Shown: one piece after another, positions 25,906 to 34,827 of the stretch
Position numbering within the stretch: the first letter of the stretch is position 1
Layout of the letters: every line of letters begins with the position of its first letter
Source of the DNA: an uncultured Eubacterium sp.
GTDB taxonomy: Bacteria; Bacillota; Clostridia; Peptostreptococcales; Anaerovoracaceae
Length of the DNA stretch: 64,000 nt
Assembly: GCA_946555345.1 (NCBI GenBank)
Contig: CAMNSS010000001.1
Span: forward strand, 62,001-126,000
Direction of reading: 5' to 3'
The notes under the pieces: generated by a model
The model's database searches: none
Told to the model about the DNA's origin: nothing
What the model saw: only the letters and a program-made list of their open reading frames with translations
Translations under genes and position numbers: made by a program

Positions 25906-27654
25906 CTATCCCTCGAGCTTGATCTTCTTGATTACTTCAATAAAAGTCCTGTTGTCTCTCGTATGCGCCAGATTGTCCAGTATGGTTTCCGTAACCTCCT
26001 GCGTGTCGCGGCTTCCCAGCGCGCGCCGCATATACCAGATCGCTTCCAGTTCATCCTGCTGCATCAGCAAATCCTCCCTGCGCGTTCCCGACTTGTTCAG
26101 GTTGATGGCAGGGAAAATCCTCTTTTCGCTGAGCTTCCTGTCGAGATGAAGCTCCATGTTTCCGGTGCCTTTAAATTCTTCAAAAATCAAATCGTCCATG
26201 CGGCTGCCCGTTTCCACCAAAGCCGTTGCTAAAATCGTGATGCTGCCGCCTTCTTCCAGCTTTCTCGCCGCACCGAAAAATTTCTTCGGTTTATGCAAAG
26301 CGCCCGGATCAAAGCCGCCGGAAAGGGTTTTTCCCGATGCGGGCACGACCAGGTTGTACGCCCTGGCAAGCCTTGTGATGCTGTCCAAAAGCACGACCAC
26401 GTCTTTTCCATGCTCCGCAAGACGCTGCGCCCTGGCGAGGACCATCTCTGCGACCTTTACATGATGCTGCGGCAGCTCGTCGAAGGTGGAATAGATTACT
26501 TCGCCGTTGCCCTTTAAGCTCCGCTTCATATCGGTGACTTCCTCCGGCCGTTCATCCACCAAAAGGACGATCATCTCCACGCTGGGATATTTTTTTTCAA
26601 TGCTGTTTGCCAGTTTTTTGAGCAGGACGGTTTTGCCTGCTTTTGGCGGGGCTACGATGAGTCCGCGCTGGCCCATGCCGATCGGCGCAACCAGGTCGAT
26701 CAGCCGCAAGGAAAGCTCCCTGCCATCTTCCAGCGTAAAACGCTCTTTTGGAAAAATCGGCGTCAGGGAATCAAAGTCCGGTCGTTTAATCGCCACGCCC
26801 GGCTCGTCGTCATTGACGGTCACGACATAAAGAAGCGCCCCGAATTTATCGCCTTCGTTTGGATTTCTGCATATCCCTTTCACTTTATCGCCTGTTTTTA
26901 AGTTAAAGCGCCTGATTTGTGCAGGAGATACGTAAATGTCTTTTTCACTGGTGAGGAAATTATGGAATCTAAGGAATCCGAACCCGCCTTCGGCAAGCTC
27001 CAAGATGCCTTCCACTTCAAAACGATCGTCCCGGTCGGGAACGATTTTATCGGAACGTTTGCGCCGGTCATTTGATTGCTGGCGTTCCGGCTGCTGTTCG
27101 CTGCGTTGCGTTTGCTGATAGCCCGATTGCTGCCGCCCGCCTTCCTGTCCACCCCGCTCCGACGGCTGATCGCCATTTGACTGCTGGCCGCCCGCCTGCT
27201 GGCTCTGGCGGCGGTCGTCGTCTTGCCCGCTATGTTCTGCGGTTCTGCGACCGCTCACCTCCATATCACTTCCCGCTTGGCGGCTACCGACAACGTCCGA
27301 ATCACTTTCCATCTGGCGGTTGCCTGCGGCGCCCTGCTGCTCCAATCCCTGACGGGGGTTCGCCTTCCCGTCCTCTGCCTGGGTGCGTTTCCCTTTGCGC
27401 TGCCGCAGCGGCGTTTTTGCCTGCGCTGCCTCTGCGGTATTTTCACCTGCGCTGTCTTTTCCGTCACCTGCTGCCCTGCCAGATTCTTTGGCTGTATTTT
27501 CCTCCGAGGCAGGCTTTTCATCCGTCATAAGCGCCTCGATTAACTCCGCCTTTTTCATTTTCTCATATCCCGCAAGCCCAAAAGTTTTCGCAATTTCACG
27601 AAGTTCAGCCACCTTTTTCGTTTTCAGTGTCCGCTCATCCATTGTTTTCCACAT
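25906..27654 (-). CDS. rho: Transcription termination factor Rho
   Basis: Hexameric RNA-dependent ATPase that ends transcription. Order: Rho N-terminal helix domain (about 1-45), a Q/G/R/E/S-rich low-complexity region (about 48-195), and the cold-shock RNA-binding domain starting VEGILELAEGGFGFLR. The ATPase core follows, with Walker A APPKAGKTVLLKK, VLLVDERPEEVTD, and Walker B VVVLLDSITRLARAYN. The long disordered insert between the first two domains occurs in other high-G+C or clostridial Rho proteins, but here its glutamine-rich run (around SQQAGGQQSN) is extreme. 582 residues. AAGGAGAGG lies ten bases upstream of the chosen ATG. Confidence 0.96.
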   Translation of the reverse strand: MWKTMDERTLKTKKVAELREIAKTFGLAGYEKMKKAELIEALMTDEKPASEENTAKESGRAAGDGKDSAGENTAEAAQAKTPLRQRKGKRTQAEDGKANPRQGLEQQGAAGNRQMESDSDVVGSRQAGSDMEVSGRRTAEHSGQDDDRRQSQQAGGQQSNGDQPSERGGQEGGRQQSGYQQTQRSEQQPERQQSNDRRKRSDKIVPDRDDRFEVEGILELAEGGFGFLRFHNFLTSEKDIYVSPAQIRRFNLKTGDKVKGICRNPNEGDKFGALLYVVTVNDDEPGVAIKRPDFDSLTPIFPKERFTLEDGRELSLRLIDLVAPIGMGQRGLIVAPPKAGKTVLLKKLANSIEKKYPSVEMIVLLVDERPEEVTDMKRSLKGNGEVIYSTFDELPQHHVKVAEMVLARAQRLAEHGKDVVVLLDSITRLARAYNLVVPASGKTLSGGFDPGALHKPKKFFGAARKLEEGGSITILATALVETGSRMDDLIFEEFKGTGNMELHLDRKLSEKRIFPAINLNKSGTRREDLLMQQDELEAIWYMRRALGSRDTQEVTETILDNLAHTRDNRTFIEVIKKIKLEG

Positions 27655-28283
27655 TATCGTGAATCCTCTCCTTGTCCATAGATCGTTAATCGTCGATTAT
27701 CAGTTGTCAGTTATATCCGTACATATTTCTTTGAAAAAATTATCCGATTGGATATTAGATTACTGCTAAAATGATTACCAAAAATCCATTGAAATGATTT
27801 ATAGCATAATACTCATTTATACTATACACCTAATTCCCTGCCGTTACAATTCATTTTATCCATTTTTTGTGAAAACTACTAGGAAAACATTAAGAAAAGC
27901 GGGTAATGCAAAAGCGAAGATCCCTGTATACACATACCGCACACTTCGGGCAGTATTTCAAAAAAGCGGCGCACGGCGGCACAAGCTTGCCAAGGCGATG
28001 CGCGCGGTGGCGTAGCACGACCCCAAAGGCAATGCCGCATTATAGTGATAACGTAAAGCCGGCACAAGATCCTTCCGCACGATAGCACAGATAACGGCGA
28101 AACAATGAAACGCAATGCGTGACAACATATGCACGCCCTAAAGCAGTATTACAGCAATATATTATAGTAACGAAGCGTAATGCGGTACAAATGCATGATG
28201 CACGATAGTACAGCACACGGCGTTATGATAAATTAGTAAAATGACGAAGCAATAAAGCGCAACGCTTGGCACCCTAGCGCGCA
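27655..28283. repeat. Degenerate repeats between hbd and rho
   Basis: No supported gene in about 770 bases. The stretch 28070-28275 is made of loosely repeated units of about 60-70 bases containing ACGATAGCACAG / ACGATAGTACAG and GCGAAACAATGAAACGCAATGCG / GACGAAGCAATAAAGCGCAACGC. Divergence is high, so the tract looks old. Confidence 0.45.
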
Positions 28284-28284
28284 C

Positions 28285-28312
28285 GAAAAAACCGGCGGGA
28301 AACCCCGCCGGT
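28285..28312 (-). terminator. Intrinsic terminator of hbd
   Basis: Minus-strand ACCGGCGGG-GTT-TCCCGCCGGT stem followed by TTTTT, about 110 bases downstream of the hbd stop. Confidence 0.85.
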
Positions 28313-28420
28313 ACATATCACGAAACGATTAATCTGCCATACTGCCAAATGACCTGCATATCGAAAAATTAACATACAGCCTGGCCAAAAAAGGCAATCG
28401 GCATATTTTGCATATCAATA

Positions 28421-29263
28421 TTAATACTGGTAGAAGCCCTCGCCGCTCTTTCTTCCTAGCTTGCCGCCTCTTACCATCTTTCTCAGGAGCGGATGCGGCC
28501 TGTACTTCGTATCGCCATATTCACGGTACAGCGTTTCCATGATCGCCAAGCAAACATCAAGGCCGATCAAATCGCCCAGTGCGAGAGGTCCCATCGGATG
28601 ATTTGCACCAAGCTGCATCGCCGTATCAATGCCCTTTGCATCAGCAACGCCATCAGCCAGGATGCCAATGCCTTCATTGATCATCGGAACGAGGATTCTG
28701 TTTACGACAAATCCCGGCGCTTCTTCTACTTCTACAGGCGTCTTGCCCAGCTTCTTCGTCAGGTCAAGGATCGTTGCCTTGGTTTCTTCCGAGGTCGTAA
28801 GTCCTTTAATGATCTCAACCAGCTTCATGGCAGGAACCGGGTTGAAGAAGTGCATTCCGATAATTTTGTCCGGCCTGTTCGTTGCTGCCGCGATTTCGGT
28901 AATGGAAAGCGCAGATGTATTGGTCGCAATGATTGCTTCCGGCTTGCAAAGCTCATCTAACTCTTTGAAGAGCGCTTTCTTTGCTTCCAGATCTTCTGTC
29001 GCCGCTTCGATCACCAGATCTGCATCCTTGATGATCTGAATGTCGGTCGAGCCTTTTACCCTGCCCATGATCTCAGCTTTATCGTCTTCCGTAATCTTTT
29101 CCTTTTTAACCAGCCTAGCCAGTCCTTTTTCAACTGTCGCAAGGCCTCTGTCAACTGACGTCTGTCTTCTTGCCCTCAGTACGACATTGTATCCGTTCTG
29201 GGCCAGGATTTGGATGATGCCTGCTCCCATTGTGCCTGTACCGAGTACACCGATCGTTTTCAT
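28421..29263 (-). CDS. hbd: 3-hydroxybutyryl-CoA dehydrogenase
   Basis: NAD(P)-dependent enzyme that reduces acetoacetyl-CoA to 3-hydroxybutyryl-CoA in butyrate-type fermentation (or the reverse). The 280-residue protein has the Rossmann motif [14 protein letters not shown] at the N-terminus, the catalytic histidine/glutamate region [17 protein letters not shown], and the C-terminal domain ending in GEGFYQY, all typical. AAGGAGG precedes the ATG. Unlike in many butyrate producers it stands alone, without crt, bcd, etf or thl beside it, and has its own promoter with an operator-like palindrome. Confidence 0.96.
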   Translation of the reverse strand: MKTIGVLGTGTMGAGIIQILAQNGYNVVLRARRQTSVDRGLATVEKGLARLVKKEKITEDDKAEIMGRVKGSTDIQIIKDADLVIEAATEDLEAKKALFKELDELCKPEAIIATNTSALSITEIAAATNRPDKIIGMHFFNPVPAMKLVEIIKGLTTSEETKATILDLTKKLGKTPVEVEEAPGFVVNRILVPMINEGIGILADGVADAKGIDTAMQLGANHPMGPLALGDLIGLDVCLAIMETLYREYGDTKYRPHPLLRKMVRGGKLGRKSGEGFYQY

Positions 29264-29523
29264 AATATGTTCCTCCTTAAAATTAAATTTATCAATTTCT
29301 TGCTCATATAGGAATTATCGTCCCTAACGATACGACGACCTGCTCTAGCCCTTCGCACAGCAGCATTTTCACTGCCCGCCGATAAAAACTTTTGCGCCGG
29401 CTTTGCTTCGGTCATCAACCCTTCTTGTAGTACGGCTTTTAACCTTCGCCGTCATAAAAACCTTATTGTTTATTGTAAATTATTTTGCCATTATTGGAAA
29501 GTGTTTTTTTGAATTTTATTCCT

Positions 29524-29560
29524 GTGTATACAGAATACACCCACACTCGGACCTTGTCAA
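29524..29560 (-). promoter_or_regulatory. hbd promoter with overlapping palindromic operator
   Basis: Minus-strand -35 TTGACA (29560-29555), 17-base spacer, -10 TATTCT (29537-29532). The palindrome GTGTAT-N5-ATACAC (29524-29540) covers the -10, so a dimeric repressor bound there would block polymerase. About 260 bases separate it from the hbd ATG. The rest of the gap to pgi (29561-29921) has no gene, only a 9-bp inverted repeat AGTGACTGC/GCAGTCACT at 29660-29687. Confidence 0.6.
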
Positions 29561-29921
29561 TGTTTTGACCGCGGTTTTTCGTTATTTTTTTATCAATCCC
29601 GTGTGTTGCCGTTACGGCGGCATCACCAGCTTGATGGCTTTAATGGTTTCGATCGCCTTAGTGACTGCCGCCACGACCGCAGTCACTGCGCCTGCCCTTA
29701 TTGCCCCAAGGCGGCTAACGGTACCGATGCGGTTTCATCAGGATTAAAGCACGCACCTGTTCCGATTGCCAAGTTGGTTAGCCAAACGGCGCAAGCTGCC
29801 CGCGCGGCCGCCCCAGCGTTGCCGTTTCTTTGCCACTATCCAAACGGCAAAAATTTCTGGATCGGCTGAACCATCGATTTCCGCCGCTATTTTTACAGTG
29901 CGCACGCCGCCCGGACTGCTC

Positions 29922-31148
29922 CTATTGTTCCAGCGCCTGCCGCATTTCCCGCTTATAATCCTCAACGCCAGGCTGGTCGAATGGGTTAACGCCCATCAGC
30001 ATTCCCGTAACTGCGCAAGTAGTTTGCAGGAAGTACAAAAGCTGCCCATAATGATATGCATCCAATCTTGGAATGTGAATTTCGATGACAGGCACGCCAG
30101 CCTTGCGATGCGCCGCAATAACGCCCTTGACTGCGGCCCGGTTCAGGTCTTCCAATGTCTTTCCCGCAAGAACGCCTTGCGGAATCACAAGCTCCTCTTC
30201 GTATTCATCGATTACGATCACGGTCTCAAAAAATATCTGGCTGCCCTGCTGCAGAAATTGCCCCATTGAATGCAAATCCCTGGAAAAACTCAATGCTGCA
30301 GGAAAAAGCCCTTTGCCTTCTTTGCCCTCGCTTTCTCCATAAAGCTGTTTCATCCACTCGCCCAGGTACACAAGCCGCGGATCATAAAACTCCGCAACTT
30401 CGATCTGTTTTCCCTTCTCCATCAAAAGGTATCTGGCGATTGCATAATCACAGGCTGCATTATCCCATTCCGGGGAAGACGCCATCGCCGCTTCCCCTTC
30501 GATCAAAGCCCTCACGTCAATGCCTGCGACTGCCATCGGAAATAGCCCGGCGGGAGTCATGGCAGAATACCTGCCTCCGATATCACGCGGAATCTCAAAA
30601 GAAACATACCCTTCCCGGTCGGTTTCTTCCCGCAGCGTCCCATTTTGCCGGTCCGTGATGGCGATAATCCTTTTGGCGGCGGCTTCTTTGCTTCCGTATT
30701 TTCGTTCCATCAGGTCGCGGAACATATCAAAGGCGGCGCGGATTTCCAAGGTGTTTCCTGATTTGGAAACGACGCAGAGGACGGTTTCCCTGCGGCTCAT
30801 TTCATCCATCAACGTTTTATGGTACGGGCTGCAAAAGTTAATGCCTGCAAATTTCACGTCAATACCGTCTTCTGCTTTCGGGAGCGCTTCAATGGCGGCT
30901 TTTGCACCCATATAAGAGCCGCCGATCCCGATGACTACCATCAGATCCGCTTCCTGCTTGACGAGATCCGCTACGTTGAGCAACCGTTCGAGTTCTGCTT
31001 GATCCTGGTGCAGAGGGGCTTCAACCCATCCCGTCATTTCTTCCTTTCCTGACCAGAGCCTGTCAAGCGCCTGCCCTGCGTCCGTTTTTTTACGTTTGAC
31101 CGCATCCTGCGCAAGATCTGCGCCTTGTAAATTTATCTTGATATCCAT
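29922..31148 (-). CDS. pgi: Glucose-6-phosphate isomerase
   Basis: Interconverts glucose 6-phosphate and fructose 6-phosphate. Recognisable blocks are the sugar-phosphate site VVIGIGGSYMGAKA near residue 72, VVSKSGNTLE (the second phosphate-binding segment) near 127, the RDIGGRYSAMTPAG block near 190 and the C-terminal NPFDQPGVEDYK. At 408 residues it is shorter than the usual roughly 450-residue Firmicute enzyme, but all these blocks are present. The gene stands alone between long repeat-filled gaps. Confidence 0.96.
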   Translation of the reverse strand: MDIKINLQGADLAQDAVKRKKTDAGQALDRLWSGKEEMTGWVEAPLHQDQAELERLLNVADLVKQEADLMVVIGIGGSYMGAKAAIEALPKAEDGIDVKFAGINFCSPYHKTLMDEMSRRETVLCVVSKSGNTLEIRAAFDMFRDLMERKYGSKEAAAKRIIAITDRQNGTLREETDREGYVSFEIPRDIGGRYSAMTPAGLFPMAVAGIDVRALIEGEAAMASSPEWDNAACDYAIARYLLMEKGKQIEVAEFYDPRLVYLGEWMKQLYGESEGKEGKGLFPAALSFSRDLHSMGQFLQQGSQIFFETVIVIDEYEEELVIPQGVLAGKTLEDLNRAAVKGVIAAHRKAGVPVIEIHIPRLDAYHYGQLLYFLQTTCAVTGMLMGVNPFDQPGVEDYKREMRQALEQ

Positions 31149-31886
31149 AGCGTTCCTTCCTTTCTTCCCATTTTTATGGATGAGGGATTTACCTATTGAT
31201 TTATTTGCCTTTTATTTTGGGTTTCTGAATTTCCAGCTTCTAGCTCTTTCGTTTTTGATTTTGAATTTTTGGGTTTCAGGTTTTGCGTTTTTTGAGCTAG
31301 GCTTTGGATTTGAGCTGAAGCTGGGCTTTGGGGTTTTGGTTTTGCCTAGTCTTTGGAGCTGAGCTTTCGGTTGTTGCATTTTAGCTGAACTCTGAGGTCC
31401 AGTTTTCCCGGCTTAACTGCCTGCTTTCTGTTTCCTCGTTTATTTTATCGATTTTAATTGCCTGGTTCAATAGCCTGACAAGAAAATTATCAAGAAAAGC
31501 GCTGGTTTAATCGCTTTCTATGAAGATTCTCTTACTTTTATAAAATAATCAGGATTTAAAGGAATTTTTGGCAATTATTTTAATATTTTAAGGTATAATC
31601 CGGGGGTTTTCCTCCATTTCCCTTGCTTGAATCGATTTTTTTGAAATCAAGAGAATTTTAAGGTGATTTTTCTCTGAAAATCGCTGTTTTCCAAAATTCA
31701 AGAAAGAATTGACCTGCCGCCAAATCATAATTAGCCCAGAATGGGATTTCAGCAAGCTTTTTTCTGAAAAGGTTATTTTCTACAAAAGATAAGAGAATCC
31801 TTCGCGCAATCGCAAGCACATCCATTTCCAGCGATTGTTTTTTGAAGTGGCGTGAATATTTGCATGACATTCACAATACATTTGAA
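31149..31886. other. Long AT-rich gap between pgi and a secreted protein gene, first part
   Basis: No supported gene. The part 31190-31400 is T/G-rich filler on the plus strand (repeated TTTTGG, GAGCTG and TTTGGAGCTGAG words), so A-rich in pgi's sense. The part 31500-31810 contains AAGATTCTCTTAC (31528-31540), approximately inverted as GATAAGAGAATCCTT (31786-31800), with TCAAGAGAATTTTAAGG near 31653. This could be a degraded mobile miniature element, but I see no target-site duplication. Confidence 0.35.
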
Positions 31887-32107
31887 ATATGCCAATGATT
31901 CAATTCAGCCAAGCGATAGCGCAATCCAAAATGCATCAATGGGCCAACTCAGCAAATCAATAATATTACCTAGGATATATCAACGATACAATTCAATGAA
32001 TCGATAATGGCTCCGAGATATGCTAACGATGTAATTCAGCAAATCGATAACGCAATCCAAGCCATATCAATGGTTCGGCTCAGGCCATAGTTAGTATGCA
32101 ATCCAAG
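31887..32107. repeat. Five tandem units of about 44 bp
   Basis: Units begin at about 31887, 31931, 31975, 32018 and 32064. Each has the order ATAT(G)C-x-AATGATTCAATTCAGC-AATCGATAA-GCAATCC with substitutions and small indels. This is the clearest tandem array among the non-coding fillers. It is not CRISPR-like because there are no spacers and the copies vary throughout. Confidence 0.75.
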
Positions 32108-32315
32108 ATACAAGCACTATTTAGGGATGTCGAAAAATGCAGAAATTTATCGCTATATTTTTCCTTTTTGATCGATTTCGCCATATTGCCAAAGAAAATG
32201 TTTTTGCAGGTGTCCTAATTCTTGTTCCGATGCATCTCTTCTCTTAAAATCCCGCTATTACAAACGTATTTTTATACAGCGAATTGAAAAGCGAAATTGA
32301 AAGGAGAAAAATATC

Positions 32316-32765
32316 ATGAAAAAGAGATTAACTAGTTTTATTGTAGCGGCAGCGCTCGTGTTATCTATGCCAACCGCATTGTTCGCCGCAGAACAACACG
32401 CAGAGACATTTGTCCCTAACGCTAACACAGCGGGAAACGAGGGCGGGATTATGCCAATGATTATTGATAATACCACTATCAGCGCAAATAGAATCAATAG
32501 CACCAGTGCCGAGGTAGCCGCCTACGCCGCTTTCGATAAAATAGCATCAAAGGCAACTTGCACGATCATCTTACAAGAAAAATCTGGCAGCTCCTGGGTG
32601 ACACCAACGGGATTATCGGTAAAATCCTACGTAAAAACCGTATACAATCAAAACTCTATTGCGGCGGGGAGAGTATTTACCGTAAAAAGCGGCAAAGTCT
32701 ATCGGGCAAAAATCGTATTTTCCGATGGCAGTTCTATCAAAACAAGATATACAGGTTCTTTTTAA
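32316..32765 (+). CDS. Small secreted protein of unknown function
   Basis: I do not recognise a named family with certainty. The 149-residue protein has a clear signal peptide (MKKRLTSFIVAAALVLSMPTALFAAE, cleavage likely after the second AxA-type alanine). About 120 residues follow that alternate hydrophobic and polar residues in a beta-rich pattern (INSTSAEVAAYAAFDK, GKVYRAKIVFSDGSS), resembling small exported beta-sandwich proteins of Clostridia. AAAGGAG precedes the ATG. Its TAA stop overlaps the TAA stop of the convergent anti-sigma gene within TTAA, leaving no room for a terminator between them. Confidence 0.75.
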   Translation: MKKRLTSFIVAAALVLSMPTALFAAEQHAETFVPNANTAGNEGGIMPMIIDNTTISANRINSTSAEVAAYAAFDKIASKATCTIILQEKSGSSWVTPTGLSVKSYVKTVYNQNSIAAGRVFTVKSGKVYRAKIVFSDGSSIKTRYTGSF

Positions 32766-33661
32766 TCCCTAAGATTTTCAATTAATTTAATTATAATCGT
32801 ATCAGAAAAATTATACCATATACATACGCTAATGCCATCATCCATCTGGATGGTGGCTTTTTTACTCTCCCCCTCTTGGATATATATATCACCTTTACTG
32901 CTAGAAACAATGCTCGACACCCTATCAATATTTGCTGCCGTTTCACTTGTGCCTGTAGCAAAAATCTCTAATTTTATTGTTTTTCCGTTATCTTTTAAAA
33001 AGGTATATCTATAAATGACATTTTCAGGAGTTATTTGTTCCACCGTCAATTTTTCAAACACATACCCTTCCGGAATATACCCTGGAATCATCAAATCCGG
33101 AAATGCCGCTTTCACAGTTTGAATCTCATCCCAGCTCGTAATCGTCCAGCAATCCTCGCCGCTGCTGCCCCAGCCTTTGTCCTCAATCACCACGCCATCC
33201 TCCGTGATAATTTCCTCTGGTGCGTTCTTATTTGCTCCGACATCAGCAGTGAACGCATGGAAAGCCAGCGCCGCACCCACGATCGCAATCATAAACAATG
33301 CTGCCAGGCCCGCAATCCGTAATCCGCGATTGGAACGACCCTCCATTCCTGCAATCCGTCTCCTGCGATTTTTCCGTTCCTCCCGTTTGTTGCCAGAAAG
33401 CATCGACTGAAATTCCTCATAAGACATCGGAGATGGCGCCGCATCCGCTGCATCACGGTCAAGCGCCTCACCGAGAATCTCCCGCAAGCTTTTATCGCTA
33501 TTTTTTCGTTCATTTATGGTGCGCTTCTTCTCCAAAGACTCCTGTTCACTTATGGCACACCCTTTCTCCAGGGATTCCTGCTCATTCACGGCGCGCCCCT
33601 TCTCCAAAGGCTCTTGCTCACTCATGGCGCACCCTTTTTCCAAAGATTCCTGCGCACTCAT
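32762..33661 (-). CDS. Membrane anti-sigma-like protein with DUF4367 domain
   Basis: Probably the regulator of the sigma factor encoded just upstream. Residues 1-50 consist of four to five 12-residue repeats (consensus like AMSEQESLEKGC), then a charged segment, one transmembrane helix (about 114-136) and an extracytoplasmic DUF4367 domain (about 160-299) containing DLMIPGYIPEGYVFEKLTV. The cytoplasmic N-terminus is where an anti-sigma would bind its sigma. I chose the ATG at 33661, six bases after GGAGAGGAGG. Three or four later in-frame starts inside the repeats have their own SD-like sequences. The gene overlaps the sigma gene's end by 44 bases. Confidence 0.82.
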   Translation of the reverse strand: MSAQESLEKGCAMSEQEPLEKGRAVNEQESLEKGCAISEQESLEKKRTINERKNSDKSLREILGEALDRDAADAAPSPMSYEEFQSMLSGNKREERKNRRRRIAGMEGRSNRGLRIAGLAALFMIAIVGAALAFHAFTADVGANKNAPEEIITEDGVVIEDKGWGSSGEDCWTITSWDEIQTVKAAFPDLMIPGYIPEGYVFEKLTVEQITPENVIYRYTFLKDNGKTIKLEIFATGTSETAANIDRVSSIVSSSKGDIYIQEGESKKATIQMDDGISVCIWYNFSDTIIIKLIENLRD

Positions 33662-33693
33662 GGCGCGCCTCCTCTCCAAAGATTTCCTTATAA
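33514..33693 (-). repeat. Five 36-bp tandem repeats spanning the sigma/anti-sigma junction
   Basis: Units start at 33514, 33550, 33586, 33622 and 33658. On the minus strand each holds a purine-rich SD-like stretch (GGAGAGGAGG, GGAAAAAGGG, GGAGAAGGGG, GGAGAAAGGG, GGAGAAGAAG) six bases before ATG, ATG, GTG, ATA and ATA. The period is 12 codons, so all starts are in frame with the anti-sigma. The sigma gene reads the same DNA in another frame and stops at 33618. Confidence 0.85.
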
Positions 33694-34205
33694 TTCTTCA
33701 ACAACTTTCTCCGGCTTCTGCTGTAAATGCTCTTTGCCGTATTGATATTAATTTTCAAGTCTTCTGCAATCTCCCGGTATTTCCGCCCCTCATAAGCACG
33801 CATGAGAAAGATTGCCCTTTCCAGCGGCGGCAGCGTATACAGCAGCCTGGTGACATTCCTGCTTCTTTCGATGCTTTGAAAGACCTCTTCCAAAGTCTTT
33901 TCCGCCGCTGCTTCTTCCACCAAATCAATTTCTTCTCCGGATTCCATCCTGGCAAAATGCGGACGCATCCGTTCCTCTTCCTGCGCCATTTCCCGAAGGC
34001 GCAAATTTCTTTCATTGACTGCAATGCGCATCAGCCAATTCTCCAATTTATCTTCATCCTGCAATCCTGCGACACTTTCCACAGCTTTGATCATCGTCCT
34101 GCCCGCCATGTCCTCAGCTTCATCCCGCATACCCTTGCGAACGAAATACCGAATTAACATATCCCGTCTGCAATATATCTCATTCCTAAGCTTAATTATG
34201 TCCAA
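33618..34205 (-). CDS. Sigma-70 family (ECF-like) RNA polymerase sigma factor
   Basis: Alternative sigma factor. Region 2 is visible in YCRRDMLIRYFVRKGMRDEAEDMAGRTMIKA and DKLENWLMRIAVNE. Region 4 is visible in LPPLERAIFLMRAYEGRKYREIAEDLKININTAKSIYSRSRRKLLK. I favour a TTG start at 34205, seven bases after AAGGAA and four bases after the stop of the XRE gene; an ATG at 34238 would overlap that gene and has a poor site. The last 15 or so residues are translated from the 36-bp repeats. It forms a cassette XRE - sigma - anti-sigma, all on the minus strand and closely coupled. Confidence 0.85.
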   Translation of the reverse strand: MDIIKLRNEIYCRRDMLIRYFVRKGMRDEAEDMAGRTMIKAVESVAGLQDEDKLENWLMRIAVNERNLRLREMAQEEERMRPHFARMESGEEIDLVEEAAAEKTLEEVFQSIERSRNVTRLLYTLPPLERAIFLMRAYEGRKYREIAEDLKININTAKSIYSRSRRKLLKNYKEIFGEEARHECAGIFGKRVRHE

Positions 34206-34209
34206 ATTT

Positions 34210-34578
34210 CTATTCCTTGTTAACAACACCTTCCACATACAGCCTTGCGATCTGCTCCATGCAGCCCAGCTGCGGAACAGAACATACGCTCAAAGAACCC
34301 ATGATGTTTTCATTGAGCATCTTCCGCTTTTCTTCATCCGTAACGAAAGCAGCATCGCCCTCCATCAGATAATCAACGCTGACGCCAAAAATTTGTTTCA
34401 GCGTATACAGCCTGGTTATGGTCATCCCCTTTTCGCCATATTCTATATTGGATATAGTTTTTTCTGACACCCCAAGAGCTTTTGCAAGATCACTTCTCGT
34501 CCAGCCCAGCATCTCGCGTCTTGCCCGTACCCTTGCGCCCATCTCTTTCTTGTTCAGCTCTTTTGGTTCTGCAATCAT
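34210..34578 (-). CDS. XRE family regulator
   Basis: Helix-turn-helix protein of 122 residues. The Cro/CI-type domain is at residues about 11-68 (MGARVRARREMLGWTRSDLAKALGVSEKTISNIEYGEKG...). The C-terminal part (about 70-122) is unassigned and may be for dimerisation. It is the first gene of the sigma/anti-sigma cassette. The nested inverted repeats just upstream (34584-34663) are a natural operator for autoregulation and for the divergent XRE genes. Confidence 0.85.
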   Translation of the reverse strand: MIAEPKELNKKEMGARVRARREMLGWTRSDLAKALGVSEKTISNIEYGEKGMTITRLYTLKQIFGVSVDYLMEGDAAFVTDEEKRKMLNENIMGSLSVCSVPQLGCMEQIARLYVEGVVNKE

Positions 34579-34583
34579 CTAAC

Positions 34584-34663
34584 AGCTCCCTCTGTAAGTT
34601 ATCTTATTTCCCACTTACAGTTTAATCCCCGCTCCTATTGATGTTATTCTCTATAAGGGAGCT
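34584..34663. promoter_or_regulatory. Nested inverted repeats between divergent XRE genes
   Basis: AGCTCCCT (34584-34591) is mirrored by AGGGAGCT (34656-34663), and directly inside it CTGTAAGT (34592-34599) is mirrored by ACTTACAG (34613-34620). All arms are perfect. They lie a few bases upstream of the minus-strand XRE start. Confidence 0.55.
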
Positions 34664-34827
34664 TAATATGAACTTTTGGAGGGCGCTTTTAAAAATTTAT
34701 CATTTTTGTTTTCTGTATTTGACATATTTCGACAAATTTTGCAACCAAATCACCTTTCTACCCATCTATATAAGTAGCAGCATTGCTATTGTCCCGTACA
34801 ATAAACTGCAATTCAGGAGGTCTGAAA

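Noticed and set aside
29660-29687. Inverted repeat as a terminator for pgi or hbd
   Set aside because: Nine-bp arms but no T run on either strand and far from both stop codons.
31528-31800. Miniature inverted-repeat transposable element
   Set aside because: Only about 12 bases of imperfect terminal inversion, no target duplication and no second clear full copy; left as a weak possibility.
31887-32107. CRISPR array
   Set aside because: Copies diverge along the whole 44-bp unit and there are no spacers or cas genes.
33514-33693. CRISPR array
   Set aside because: Units abut with no spacers and lie within coding sequence; this is a protein-coding tandem repeat.
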